This document shows positions 16,359 through 23,877 of a stretch of 64,000 nucleotides of DNA, in pieces; the stretch's first letter is position 1, and every line of letters starts with the position of its first letter. A program made the position numbers and the translations under genes. Source of the stretch: Devosia marina (GTDB lineage: Bacteria > Pseudomonadota > Alphaproteobacteria > Rhizobiales > Devosiaceae); the NCBI RefSeq assembly GCF_009758415.1, contig NZ_WQRF01000003.1, positions 124,001-188,000 on the forward strand, read 5' to 3'. Under the pieces are notes generated by a model, which saw only the letters and a program-made list of their open reading frames with translations, was not told the DNA's origin and did no database searches.

Positions 16359-16793
16359 TTATTGTGCGCGGAACAGGCTGCGGTGATAGCCGACCATGTC
16401 CCGCTGCGGCCAGAGCGAGACATTGCCCGGCAGCACCATGTTGCGGCCATGCGCGTCGCTTGGCTCCACCGGCTCGGAGACGATTTCAGGGTGCGAGGTA
16501 TAAGCACGATAGTCATCGCTGATCAGCAAATGCCCCTTGCCCAGCAGGCCGGCCACAACGGGGTCCACCACAACGGCATTGCCCGGCGCCATTTGCCCGC
16601 CATGGCCGAGCGGCTGGAAAAGGAAGACCTCAAGATGTTGATCGGCTTCGTCGGAGGCATAGGCCTGGCCGGTCACGGCGCAGCGATAGTCGTAGATTTC
16701 CAGCATGAACTGCCGGAATGGGACGGCATCATCCAGCGCAAAGCCGCGCTGAACGCCTTCGGCGAAGCCAATTGAACGGTCTCTATCCGCCAC
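16359..16793 (-). CDS. Degenerate HNH-fold protein, function unknown
   Basis: A 144-residue protein resembling the C-terminal HNH domain of putative restriction endonucleases: FRQFMLEIYDYRCAVTGQAY matches their CAVTG start and LLISDDYRAYTS their closing segment. The catalytic histidine region, normally an AAH-type motif before the central strand, reads LEVFLFQPLG and lacks His, so nuclease activity is doubtful. The GTG at 16793 is preferred because GGGGGA precedes it by 6 bases; a longer frame opens at 16859 without a usable SD. It stands alone between the esterase and the nucleoside hydrolase. It may be a decayed nuclease or a repurposed fold. Confidence 0.6.
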   Translation of the reverse strand: MADRDRSIGFAEGVQRGFALDDAVPFRQFMLEIYDYRCAVTGQAYASDEADQHLEVFLFQPLGHGGQMAPGNAVVVDPVVAGLLGKGHLLISDDYRAYTSHPEIVSEPVEPSDAHGRNMVLPGNVSLWPQRDMVGYHRSLFRAQ

Positions 16794-16885
16794 CGTCGTT
16801 CCCCCATTGGGGAAAACACTAGGCGATTTTCTTCCAGTGACAATGGGCTTTTTGCCCACTGTCCCAGTGTTATCGATGACAGAGA

Positions 16886-17836
16886 CTACCGCCCGACCGT
16901 CTCGCGATAGTGCTCAAGAACTTTTCCCGCATCGACGCCCGTGCAGATGGTCTGGGCTGGCCGATTTGCCCAATCAGGATGCCCACCCTTGCGGGATTCG
17001 GGCATCTGAATCGTCTGGCCAACCGCCACCCCGTCGCGCACCACGATTACCGGCCCCCGGCGCGTTTCGAACCATTCCGGACGCAGCGCATAGGTCACGG
17101 CCAGGAGGTCGTGCCCGACCACGCCTGAAAGCCCCATCATTTCCTTGTAGAAGCGGGCATAATGCTCGCACATCTGAGCCAGCAGGGCGCCATTCTCGCC
17201 CACTTCGCGCGACAAGGTCTCAAGATAGGTAGTGTCCAGAATGATGTCGTGGGTCACATCCAGCCCCACCACCACGACCGGCCAGTCCGCCGCGAAAATC
17301 TCGTCTGCGGCCACCGGATCGCCATGGATATTGGCTTCCGCCGCAGGGGTGATATTGCCGCTGCGGCCCTGATAGCCGAACGCGCCGCCCATGATGATCA
17401 CCTGCTTGGCCAGCTTGGCCACCTCTGGCTCGGCGCGCAGCGCCAGGGCCAGATTGGTCATGCGCCCGACCGCAATGATCGTAACTTCGCCCGGATGAGC
17501 CTTGAGTGTATCGATGATGAACTGGCTGGCGTCGCCGGGCACCAACCCGCTTTCGTCCACGGCCGGAATCTCGATTTCGCCAAGCCCGTTGACGCCGTGA
17601 ACGATGACCGGTTCGGCCTTCTCCACGCCATCCAGCGTCTTGCCTGCCCCCCGCACCACCGGCGCGGACAGCCCGAAACGTTCTCTGAGAAACAGCGCAT
17701 TGCGAGTGGTCGTGGCCAGGTCGGCGTTGCCAACCACCGTGGTAATGCCTAGTAGGTCAATTTCCGGCAGCTTGCTCAGGTAAAGCAGTGCCATGGCATC
17801 ATCGATGCCGGGATCGGTATCAAAAATGACTTTCAT
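16886..17836 (-). CDS. Inosine-uridine preferring nucleoside hydrolase
   Basis: A 316-residue ribonucleoside hydrolase that splits the N-glycosidic bond to ribose and base. The calcium-binding N-terminus, DTDPGIDDAMALL, is the family signature. VVGNADLATTTRN and the later GLDVTHDIILD supply further conserved residues. Length is typical (about 310). The gene is divergent from the F420 operon; a RutR-box-like palindrome lies in the shared 164-base region, about 115 bases before this start. It would supply free bases for the deaminase and importer genes downstream. Base preference cannot be told from sequence. Confidence 0.92.
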   Translation of the reverse strand: MKVIFDTDPGIDDAMALLYLSKLPEIDLLGITTVVGNADLATTTRNALFLRERFGLSAPVVRGAGKTLDGVEKAEPVIVHGVNGLGEIEIPAVDESGLVPGDASQFIIDTLKAHPGEVTIIAVGRMTNLALALRAEPEVAKLAKQVIIMGGAFGYQGRSGNITPAAEANIHGDPVAADEIFAADWPVVVVGLDVTHDIILDTTYLETLSREVGENGALLAQMCEHYARFYKEMMGLSGVVGHDLLAVTYALRPEWFETRRGPVIVVRDGVAVGQTIQMPESRKGGHPDWANRPAQTICTGVDAGKVLEHYRETVGR

Positions 17837-17950
17837 CGTCTCGTTCGCTTTCGTGCCGGCCGTTTGAACCGGAATTCGGGATAGGCAATATCCCTTGTTG
17901 TTCTAATGTATCGCCGGTGCCCTAGCATGAAGCGGCTTGACTATCGATAG

Positions 17951-17972
17951 TTTTTGACCAAACGATCAAAAA
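17951..17972. promoter_or_regulatory. RutR-box-like operator 1
   Basis: TTGACCAAACGATCAA at 17954-17969 matches the E. coli RutR consensus TTGACCA-NN-TGGTCAA at 12 of 14 fixed positions. The outer arms extend as TTTTTGA/TCAAAAA. Its reverse complement differs from operator 2 (22586-22601) only in the two central bases. It sits 31 bases before the F420-dependent dehydrogenase gene and in the divergent promoter of the nucleoside hydrolase. Confidence 0.7.
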
Positions 17973-18000
17973 TCGATTGTCGCAAGCGAGAGGGACCACC

Positions 18001-19002
18001 ATGCGTTTCGGGTACAAGGCTTCGGCCGAACAGTTCGGACCCAATGACCTTCTTCGCTTCGCCGTTGAAGCCGAGCAGGCCGGCTTCGATTCGGTCTTCG
18101 TCTCCGACCATTTCCAGCCCTGGAAGCACACGGACGGACACGCCCCCTTTGCGCCAGGCTGGATGTCCGCCGTCTTGGCCCGCACTGAAAAGATCGCGCT
18201 GGGCACCTCCGTACTCACCCCGACCTTTCGCCTGCACCCCAGCGTGGTCGCCCATGCCTTTGGCACAATGGGCGCCATGTTTCCTGGTCGCGTCATCCTC
18301 GGCGTCGGCACCGGCGAGGGACTCAACGAGGTGCCCGCCACCGGCATGGACTGGCCCGAACTCAAGGAGCGCTCGGCCCGGCTGCGCGAAGCGGTTCGGC
18401 TGATCCGCCAGCTCTGGTCCGAGGACCGGGTGAGCTTCGAGGGCGAATACTACAAGACCGTCAATGCCACCATCTATGACAAGCCGGCCGAGCCGGTGCC
18501 GATCTATATTGCGGCGGGCGGCCCGCTCAACGCCAAATATGCCGGTCGTGCTGGCGACGGCTTCATCTGCACCTCGGGCAAGGGCGCCGAACTTTATGTC
18601 GACCAGCTTTTGCCCAATGTGGCCACCGGTCGGGCCGAAAGCGCTCTCAAGGACAAGCCGTTCGAGCGGATGATCGAGGTCAAGGTCTCGTTCGACACCG
18701 ATGCCGCCCGGGCCCTTGAGGATACGCGCAACTGGGCCGCCCTTTCCCTCTCCGCCGAAGAAAAGCATTCGGTCAAGGATTCAGAGGAAATGGAGCGCCT
18801 GGCCGACGCCCTGCCCATAGAACGTGTTGCCAAGCGTTGGATCGTCTCCTCCGACCCTGACGAGCATGTCTCGCAGATCAAGACCTATATCGATTACGGC
18901 TTTGATCATCTGGTTTTCCACGCCCCCGGCACCGACCAGAGCCGTTTCCTCGGGCTCTATGCAAAAGAGATTCTGCCAAGGCTGCGGACGCTGATCGGAT
19001 GA
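18001..19002 (+). CDS. fgd: F420-dependent glucose-6-phosphate dehydrogenase-like enzyme
   Basis: A 333-residue LLM-family TIM barrel strikingly close to mycobacterial Fgd1. It opens [14 protein letters not shown] and keeps the F420-stacking and catalytic residues (H37, W41 in SDHFQPW; E106 in [10 protein letters not shown]). It also keeps the three phosphate-binding residues (K194 in TSGKG, K255 in AEEKHS, R279 in [11 protein letters not shown]) in Fgd1-like spacing, a constant 3 or 4 residue offset. The reaction would be glucose-6-phosphate + F420 to 6-phosphogluconolactone + F420H2. Its stop overlaps the cofE start as ATGA. Fgd is typically actinobacterial; its presence here with cofE and an F420-0 importer points to acquisition of the whole cassette. 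Confidence 0.9.
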   Translation: MRFGYKASAEQFGPNDLLRFAVEAEQAGFDSVFVSDHFQPWKHTDGHAPFAPGWMSAVLARTEKIALGTSVLTPTFRLHPSVVAHAFGTMGAMFPGRVILGVGTGEGLNEVPATGMDWPELKERSARLREAVRLIRQLWSEDRVSFEGEYYKTVNATIYDKPAEPVPIYIAAGGPLNAKYAGRAGDGFICTSGKGAELYVDQLLPNVATGRAESALKDKPFERMIEVKVSFDTDAARALEDTRNWAALSLSAEEKHSVKDSEEMERLADALPIERVAKRWIVSSDPDEHVSQIKTYIDYGFDHLVFHAPGTDQSRFLGLYAKEILPRLRTLIG

Positions 19003-19811
19003 CTCCACGCTTCTCCGTCTGGGGCATCACCGGCATCCCCGAGATCGCCCCCAATGATGACCTCGTTGCGCTGATTGCCGAGGCGATCACGACACAGTCC
19101 GCCACCGACCCGGATCTGGCTCTGCAATCGGGCGACATCCTCGTGGTCACCTCAAAAATCGTCTCCAAGGCCGAGGGCATGCAGGTACCGGCCGCCGAGC
19201 GCGAGCAGGCCATCGCGGCCGATACTGTGCGCGTGGTGGCCGAACGCGTGCATCCAGGGGGCACCTTCCGCATCGTCGAGACCCGCCAGGGCCTGGTCAT
19301 GGCCGCCGCCGGCATCGACATGTCCAATGTGCCAGAGGGTACCGCCCTGCGTCTCCCCGCCGATCCGGACGCTTCCGCCCGCGCGCTCTGCAAGGGCTTG
19401 CGCGAGAGGCTCGGCGTAGAAATCGGCATCATCGTCACCGACACCATTGGCCGCGCCTGGCGCATCGGCCAGACCGACATGGCCATTGGTGCTGCTTGCG
19501 TGCAACTGACCGACGATCTGCGCGGCGAAAACGACGCCAACGGCCGGCCCCTGCATGTCACCCAGGCCGTCATTGTCGACGAAATCGCCGGGGCCGCCGA
19601 TCTGGTCAAGGGTAAGACCACTGGCATCCCTGTAGCCGTGGTGCGCGGGCTTGGCCGCTTCGTAACGCCCCCCGATGCGCCCGGCGCCCGCACCTTGAGC
19701 CGCACGGGCGATGACGACATGTTCCGTTTCGGCACCGCCGAAGCCTATCGTCTTGGCTATGAAGCGGCCATGGCGGAAATGAACTCACGCAAAAAGCAAA
19801 AGCAGGACTGA
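18999..19811 (+). CDS. cofE: Coenzyme F420-0:L-glutamate ligase (CofE)
   Basis: A 270-residue CofE/FbiB-N-type ligase that adds glutamates to F420-0 using GTP. Family blocks present: the N-terminal [45 protein letters not shown] and [19 protein letters not shown]. It lacks the C-terminal nitroreductase-like domain of actinobacterial FbiB, so it is the short archaeal/proteobacterial form. It is coupled to the upstream Fgd gene (ATGA overlap) and ends 2 bases before the importer's binding-protein gene. No other F420 synthesis gene (cofC, cofD, cofG, cofH) is in the window. Confidence 0.93.
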   Translation: MTPRFSVWGITGIPEIAPNDDLVALIAEAITTQSATDPDLALQSGDILVVTSKIVSKAEGMQVPAAEREQAIAADTVRVVAERVHPGGTFRIVETRQGLVMAAAGIDMSNVPEGTALRLPADPDASARALCKGLRERLGVEIGIIVTDTIGRAWRIGQTDMAIGAACVQLTDDLRGENDANGRPLHVTQAVIVDEIAGAADLVKGKTTGIPVAVVRGLGRFVTPPDAPGARTLSRTGDDDMFRFGTAEAYRLGYEAAMAEMNSRKKQKQD

Positions 19812-19813
19812 CC

Positions 19814-20752
19814 ATGCGTCACCTTGGCCGTTTTTCGTTCATCTTGACCCTCCTGGCCCTCCCCGCACAGGCTGCCGCCTATCCCCTGACCCTGGACAAT
19901 TGCGGCTATACGATCACCATCAACCAGGCACCTGAACGGGTCGTCACCATCAAATCCACGGCAACCGAAATGCTGCTTTCCCTGGGCCTCGGCGACCACA
20001 TTGTCGGCGTCGGCTTCCAGGACGGCCCCTTGCCCCCGCATCTGGCACTGGCCGGCGCGGGCCTGCCGGTCCTCTCCGACAAGCTGCCCAGCCAGGAAGT
20101 CGTCCTGGAGGCCGAACCTGACTTCATCTATGGCGGCTGGGAGAGCAATTTCGCCGCCGACGGCGCCGGTGAGCGCTCGACACTCGCAACGTTCGGCGTC
20201 GCCACTTATGTCGCTCCGGCAGCCTGTCGTTCGGTTAAACCGGCCAAGCTGACATTCGATCACCTCTTTGACCAAATCGACGAATTGGGCGCCATCTTCG
20301 ACGCAGGCGACGCGGCCGCTCGCCTCGTCGCCGAACAGCAGGCGGTCCTCAATGCCGTCACACCAGACCCGCGCGGCCTGACCGCACTGTGGTATTCCTC
20401 CGGCACCAAGACCCCCTATGTGGGCGCCGGCAGCAATGCGCCGGCCATGATCATGGAGGCCCTTGGCATCGCCAACATCTATGCCGATATCGACGAAGGC
20501 TGGACCTCTGCCTCTTGGGAAGCCATCGTCGACGCCAATCCCGACGTCATCGTTCTGGTCGACGCCGCCTGGAATTCAGCCGAGCAGAAAAAGACACTGC
20601 TGGCAGAAAACCCGATCACCAGCCAGCTCGACGCGGTCATCAACCAGCGCTACCTGGTCATTCCGTTTCCCGCCTCTGAGGCTGGCATCCGCAACGTCCC
20701 GGCGACTGCAGACATGGCCGCGCAACTGGCCAAGCTGACATTTGGGGAATGA
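19814..20752 (+). CDS. F420-0 ABC transporter, substrate-binding protein
   Basis: A 312-residue periplasmic binding protein of the BtuF/FhuD type with a signal peptide (about residues 1-22, cut after AQAAA). The mature start, YPLTLDNCGYTITINQAPERVVTIKS, together with the segments LPVLSDKLPSQEVVLEAEPD and GWESNFAADGAGERSTL, matches proteins annotated in Actinobacteria as the binding protein of a proposed F420-0 importer. That assignment rests on linkage to cofE and on F420-using genomes lacking full F420 synthesis. Here the same linkage holds: it lies 2 bases after cofE and overlaps the permease start. An iron-siderophore or cobalamin role is the alternative, but the context argues against it. 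Confidence 0.85.
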   Translation: MRHLGRFSFILTLLALPAQAAAYPLTLDNCGYTITINQAPERVVTIKSTATEMLLSLGLGDHIVGVGFQDGPLPPHLALAGAGLPVLSDKLPSQEVVLEAEPDFIYGGWESNFAADGAGERSTLATFGVATYVAPAACRSVKPAKLTFDHLFDQIDELGAIFDAGDAAARLVAEQQAVLNAVTPDPRGLTALWYSSGTKTPYVGAGSNAPAMIMEALGIANIYADIDEGWTSASWEAIVDANPDVIVLVDAAWNSAEQKKTLLAENPITSQLDAVINQRYLVIPFPASEAGIRNVPATADMAAQLAKLTFGE

Positions 20753-21759
20753 CGATCACGCATCGTCTCTCCCTGCCGGCCCTTGCCGTCCTGCTCATCG
20801 CCAGCGCTATTGCTGCGGTGACTTTTGGACCGGCCGACATCACACCGGGCGAGGTGTGGTTGGCCATCGCGCACCATCTTGGCATTTTTCCCGAAAGCCC
20901 GGTTTCGCGGCTGCGTGATGCGATTGTCTGGGAATTGCGCCTGCCCCGCGTGCTGACCGCTCTTGGGGTCGGGGCCGGTCTGGCGCTGTCCGGAGCCGTA
21001 ATGCAGGCGCTGACCAGAAATCCGCTCGCCGATCCCTATCTCCTCGGCCTGTCTTCCGGTGCAGCACTGGGCGCGGTCTTGTTCCTGTTGCTGGGGCTCA
21101 CTCTCCTCATGCCGCTCGGCGCCTTCTTCGGAAGTCTGGGCGCACTGGCGCTGGCGCTGCTCATCGCCCAACTGCTTGGGGGCGCCACCCCCAGCCGGGC
21201 CATTCTCGCCGGCATCAGCATCGCCGCCCTGGCCTCGGCCGCCACCTCTTTTCTCATTTTCTGGTCCGCCACAGGCGACAGCTATCGCGAAATCCTGAGC
21301 TGGTTGATGGGCTCACTCTCTGGCTCGACATGGTCAGATGCTGGCCTGGTCTGCCTGGCGCTGGCCGCCTGCCTCCCGATCATCCTGGCCAATGGGCGGG
21401 CGCTCGACGCCTTCGCCTTCGGCGATACGGCCGCAGCGAGCCTGGGAATCGATGTGCCCCGCCTGCGCTGGACCTTGCTGGGGGCAACGGCTCTGCTGAC
21501 CGGCATCATGGTGGCGATTGGTGGAGCCATCGGCTTTGTTGGCCTCGTCGTGCCCCATGCCGTACGCCTCGCCGTCGGGTCGGCGCACCGCAAATTGCTA
21601 CCCCACGTCTTGCTGGCCGGCGCCATCTTCATGCTCTGGACCGACACGGCCGCGCGTACCCTGTTCGATCCGCGCGAACTGCCCGTCGGCATTATCACCG
21701 CCCTGATCGGCGCGCCGGTTTTCCTGGCTGTCCTGCTGCGCTACCGGAGGATCACATGA
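20749..21759 (+). CDS. F420-0 ABC transporter, permease
   Basis: A 336-residue FecCD/BtuC-family permease with about ten hydrophobic helices. Family motifs are LRLPRVLTALGVGAGLALSG, MQALTRNPLADPYLLGLSSGA and the C-terminal GAIGFVGLVVPHAVRL. It overlaps the binding-protein gene by 4 bases and the ATPase gene by 4 bases. A homodimer of this one permease would form the channel, as in BtuC2D2, since the cassette has a single permease gene. Confidence 0.88.
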   Translation: MTITHRLSLPALAVLLIASAIAAVTFGPADITPGEVWLAIAHHLGIFPESPVSRLRDAIVWELRLPRVLTALGVGAGLALSGAVMQALTRNPLADPYLLGLSSGAALGAVLFLLLGLTLLMPLGAFFGSLGALALALLIAQLLGGATPSRAILAGISIAALASAATSFLIFWSATGDSYREILSWLMGSLSGSTWSDAGLVCLALAACLPIILANGRALDAFAFGDTAAASLGIDVPRLRWTLLGATALLTGIMVAIGGAIGFVGLVVPHAVRLAVGSAHRKLLPHVLLAGAIFMLWTDTAARTLFDPRELPVGIITALIGAPVFLAVLLRYRRIT

Positions 21760-22559
21760 GCCTCTCGGTCACCGCCCTATCGGTCGAGAAATCTGGCACA
21801 GCCATCCTGTCCGATGTCGGCTTTTCCGCACCGCCCCGGCGCATTACCGGATTGATCGGACCCAATGGCGCCGGCAAGTCGACCCTGCTCTCTGCCCTGC
21901 TCGGCCTCCTTCCGGCCAATGGACACATCGCCTTTGAGGGTTACGATCTGCCACGGTTGAACCGACGTGACCGGGCAAGACTGCTGGCTCTCGTCGAGCA
22001 ATCCGCTGCCACCGAAGAGCGCCTGAGCGTGCGCGACGTTGTCGCTCTTGGCCGCATACCATACGAGGCCGCATGGCAATCGGAACCCAGCCCGGAAGAT
22101 GACACGATCATCGACAAGGCCCTGTCTGACACGGGCACCACGGGCTTTGCTTCAAGACGGTTTACCACCCTCTCAGGCGGTGAACAGCAGCGCGTGCATG
22201 TGGCCCGCGCTTTGGCCCAGCAGCCCCGCCTGCTACTGCTCGACGAGCCGACCAGCCATCTAGACATCCGCGCCCAGCTTCAGCTTCTGGCCCTGCTCCG
22301 GCAAAAGGCCGGGGCCGGCATGACCATATTGGTGGCCCTGCATGACCTCAACCTGGCGGTCCGGTTCTGCGACCACCTGGTCGTGCTGGCCAATGGCCGC
22401 GTAGCCGCCCAGGGTTCACCAGCCGAAATCCTTACCCCGGAACTGCTGCGCTCGGTCTATGGGGTATCTGCCAGGCTGGTGTCCGACACTACCAATGGCC
22501 GCCCCCTGATCGTCTACGACGAGGCGATTGCCGAGGGCGACGCGCAAATACCCGATTGA
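21756..22559 (+). CDS. F420-0 ABC transporter, ATP-binding protein
   Basis: A 267-residue FepC/BtuD-type ATPase: Walker A GPNGAGKST (35-43), signature LSGGEQQR (139-146), Walker B LLLLDEP (159-165) with the D-loop SHLD. The ATG at 21756 follows GGAGG and overlaps the permease stop as ATGA; the longer open frame from 21330 is the permease in another reading frame. It is the last gene of the coupled block from 18001. A short palindrome, GTGCCTCAGGCAC, follows the stop at 22565-22577. Confidence 0.88.
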   Translation: MSLSVTALSVEKSGTAILSDVGFSAPPRRITGLIGPNGAGKSTLLSALLGLLPANGHIAFEGYDLPRLNRRDRARLLALVEQSAATEERLSVRDVVALGRIPYEAAWQSEPSPEDDTIIDKALSDTGTTGFASRRFTTLSGGEQQRVHVARALAQQPRLLLLDEPTSHLDIRAQLQLLALLRQKAGAGMTILVALHDLNLAVRFCDHLVVLANGRVAAQGSPAEILTPELLRSVYGVSARLVSDTTNGRPLIVYDEAIAEGDAQIPD

Positions 22560-22581
22560 CAATCGTGCCTCAGGCACTCAA

Positions 22582-22605
22582 AAATTTGATCGACTGGTCA
22601 AATTT
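22582..22605. promoter_or_regulatory. RutR-box-like operator 2
   Basis: A perfect inverted repeat: AAATTTGA, 8 bases, TCAAATTT. Its core TTGATCGACTGGTCAA (22586-22601) matches the RutR consensus at 12 of 14 fixed positions and is identical to operator 1 read on the other strand except for the central two bases. It lies 29 bases before the LLM start codon. Confidence 0.72.
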
Positions 22606-22634
22606 CCAGATCAAAGGGAGCGCAGAGGGACACA

Positions 22635-23636
22635 ATGGAATTCGGTATCACCTTCAAGGGCTTTATCGAGCATGAGCGCGCCCGCTATCTGGTTCGCGCT
22701 GCCGAATATGCCGGCTTCTCCTATTGCTGGTTCTATGACAGCCATATTCTCTGGCGCGATTGCTACGCCGCCATTGCCATGTGCATGGAACACACCACCG
22801 ACATGCGTTTCGGTCCGCTGGTTACCAATCCCGATGTCCGCGACTGGTCGGTCGCTGCCTCCATTTTCGGCTCGCTTTCAAAGCAGTCCGGCGGGCGCTT
22901 CGATCTCGCCGTCGGGCGCGGCGATTCTTCGATGCGCGTCATGGGCAAGAAGCCCGCCACCCTCAAGCGCGTGGCCGAATTCATCGACAAGACCAAGGCC
23001 ATGGTGCGTGGCGAGGAAGTGTCCTATGGCGAGATCCCCGCGGCGGTGAAATTCCCCTGGGCGGTCGGCCACGAAATGCCGAGCTGGATCGCCGCCTATG
23101 GCCCGCTGGCCCTCAAGACGGCCGGAGAGCACGCCGAAGGCGTCGTGTTGCAGATCGCCGATCCGGGCTTGTGTAAATGGTTCACCGACCAATGCATCGA
23201 TGCGGGCAAGGCGGCTGGCAAGGACATGTCCGGCTTCCGCTCCATGGCCGCCGCCCCGGCTTATTTCGGCGAGAAAAAGCGCGCCATCGAGCATGTGAAG
23301 TGGTTCCCGGCAATGGTGGGCAATCATGTCGCCGACATTGTCGAGAAATACGGCGCGGACAGCAACAAGGTGCCGTCGAGCCTGACCAGCTATATCGAAA
23401 AGCGCCGTGGCTACGACTATTCCAAGCACGGGCAGGCCGATAATCCCTATCTCGATTTCATCACCGACGATGTGGTGGAAAGCTTCTGTGTGCTCGGAGA
23501 ACCCGAGGACCACATCAAGAAGCTGCATGAACTGGAGGCTGCGGGGGTCACCCAGTTCAACATCTATCTCGACAGCGGCGATGAGGAGGAAATCATCGCC
23601 AATTATGGAAGGCACGTCATTCCGGCCTTCCGCTGA
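22635..23636 (+). CDS. LLM-class F420/flavin-dependent oxidoreductase (CPS_4043-like)
   Basis: A 333-residue TIM-barrel oxidoreductase of the luciferase-like superfamily, close to methylenetetrahydromethanopterin reductase (Mer) and to the group named after Colwellia CPS_4043. Typical features are the opening MEFGITFKGFIEHERARYLV, FYDSHILWRDCYAA, RFGPLVTNPDVRDWSVAAS and FDLAVGRGDSSMRVMG. Members in F420-makers are thought to use F420, others FMN. Here the adjacent F420 cassette and the shared operator favour F420. It has its own SD (AGAGGGA), operator and terminator. As a likely consumer of F420H2 it may act on a pyrimidine or related ring, but no substrate can be read from sequence. Confidence 0.85.
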   Translation: MEFGITFKGFIEHERARYLVRAAEYAGFSYCWFYDSHILWRDCYAAIAMCMEHTTDMRFGPLVTNPDVRDWSVAASIFGSLSKQSGGRFDLAVGRGDSSMRVMGKKPATLKRVAEFIDKTKAMVRGEEVSYGEIPAAVKFPWAVGHEMPSWIAAYGPLALKTAGEHAEGVVLQIADPGLCKWFTDQCIDAGKAAGKDMSGFRSMAAAPAYFGEKKRAIEHVKWFPAMVGNHVADIVEKYGADSNKVPSSLTSYIEKRRGYDYSKHGQADNPYLDFITDDVVESFCVLGEPEDHIKKLHELEAAGVTQFNIYLDSGDEEEIIANYGRHVIPAFR

Positions 23637-23643
23637 ACTTTGG

Positions 23644-23673
23644 AAAAGGCGCGCCGCATGGTGCGCCTTTTTT
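23644..23673 (+). terminator. Intrinsic terminator after the LLM gene
   Basis: AAAAGGCGC, a loop of about ten bases, GCGCCTTTT continuing into a T-run, 8 bases after the stop codon at 23636. It separates the LLM gene from the BMP transporter operon. Confidence 0.85.
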
Positions 23674-23787
23674 GTATTGGCATCAACGCCTTGTCGCGAG
23701 CTGGGAAGCGCGAACACTTGGGGAAGGATGCTAAGACCACTTCCACAAACCGCTCTGTGACGTCTAAATGACGACAGGGAGGCGAAA

Positions 23788-23877
23788 ATGAACAAGAAAC
23801 CAAAAACGGGGAACGAAAATGGGAAATCTCAATCGTCGCACTCTGGTCGCGGCACTCGGGCTGACCACCGCGCTTAG
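23788..23877 (+). CDS. Possible 29-codon upstream ORF overlapping the BMP-protein start
   Basis: ATG at 23788 stands behind a better SD (AGGGAGG) than the one before the main gene (GGGGA before 23819). It encodes 29 mostly polar residues in another frame and stops at 23877, inside the signal-peptide region of the next gene. It may be a translational-control leader, or the strong SD may simply aid ribosome loading. No family resemblance. Confidence 0.25.
   Translation: MNKKPKTGNENGKSQSSHSGRGTRADHRA

Noticed and set aside
19814..22559. Cobalamin or siderophore importer
   Set aside because: The fold family fits, but coupling to cofE and fgd and the close match of the binding protein to the proposed actinobacterial F420-0 binding proteins make F420-0 the better call; kept as the alternative in the entries.
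22636..23795. Minus-strand frame of 305 codons across the LLM gene
   Set aside because: It is antisense to a clear LLM enzyme, crosses its terminator and has no SD or recognisable domain.
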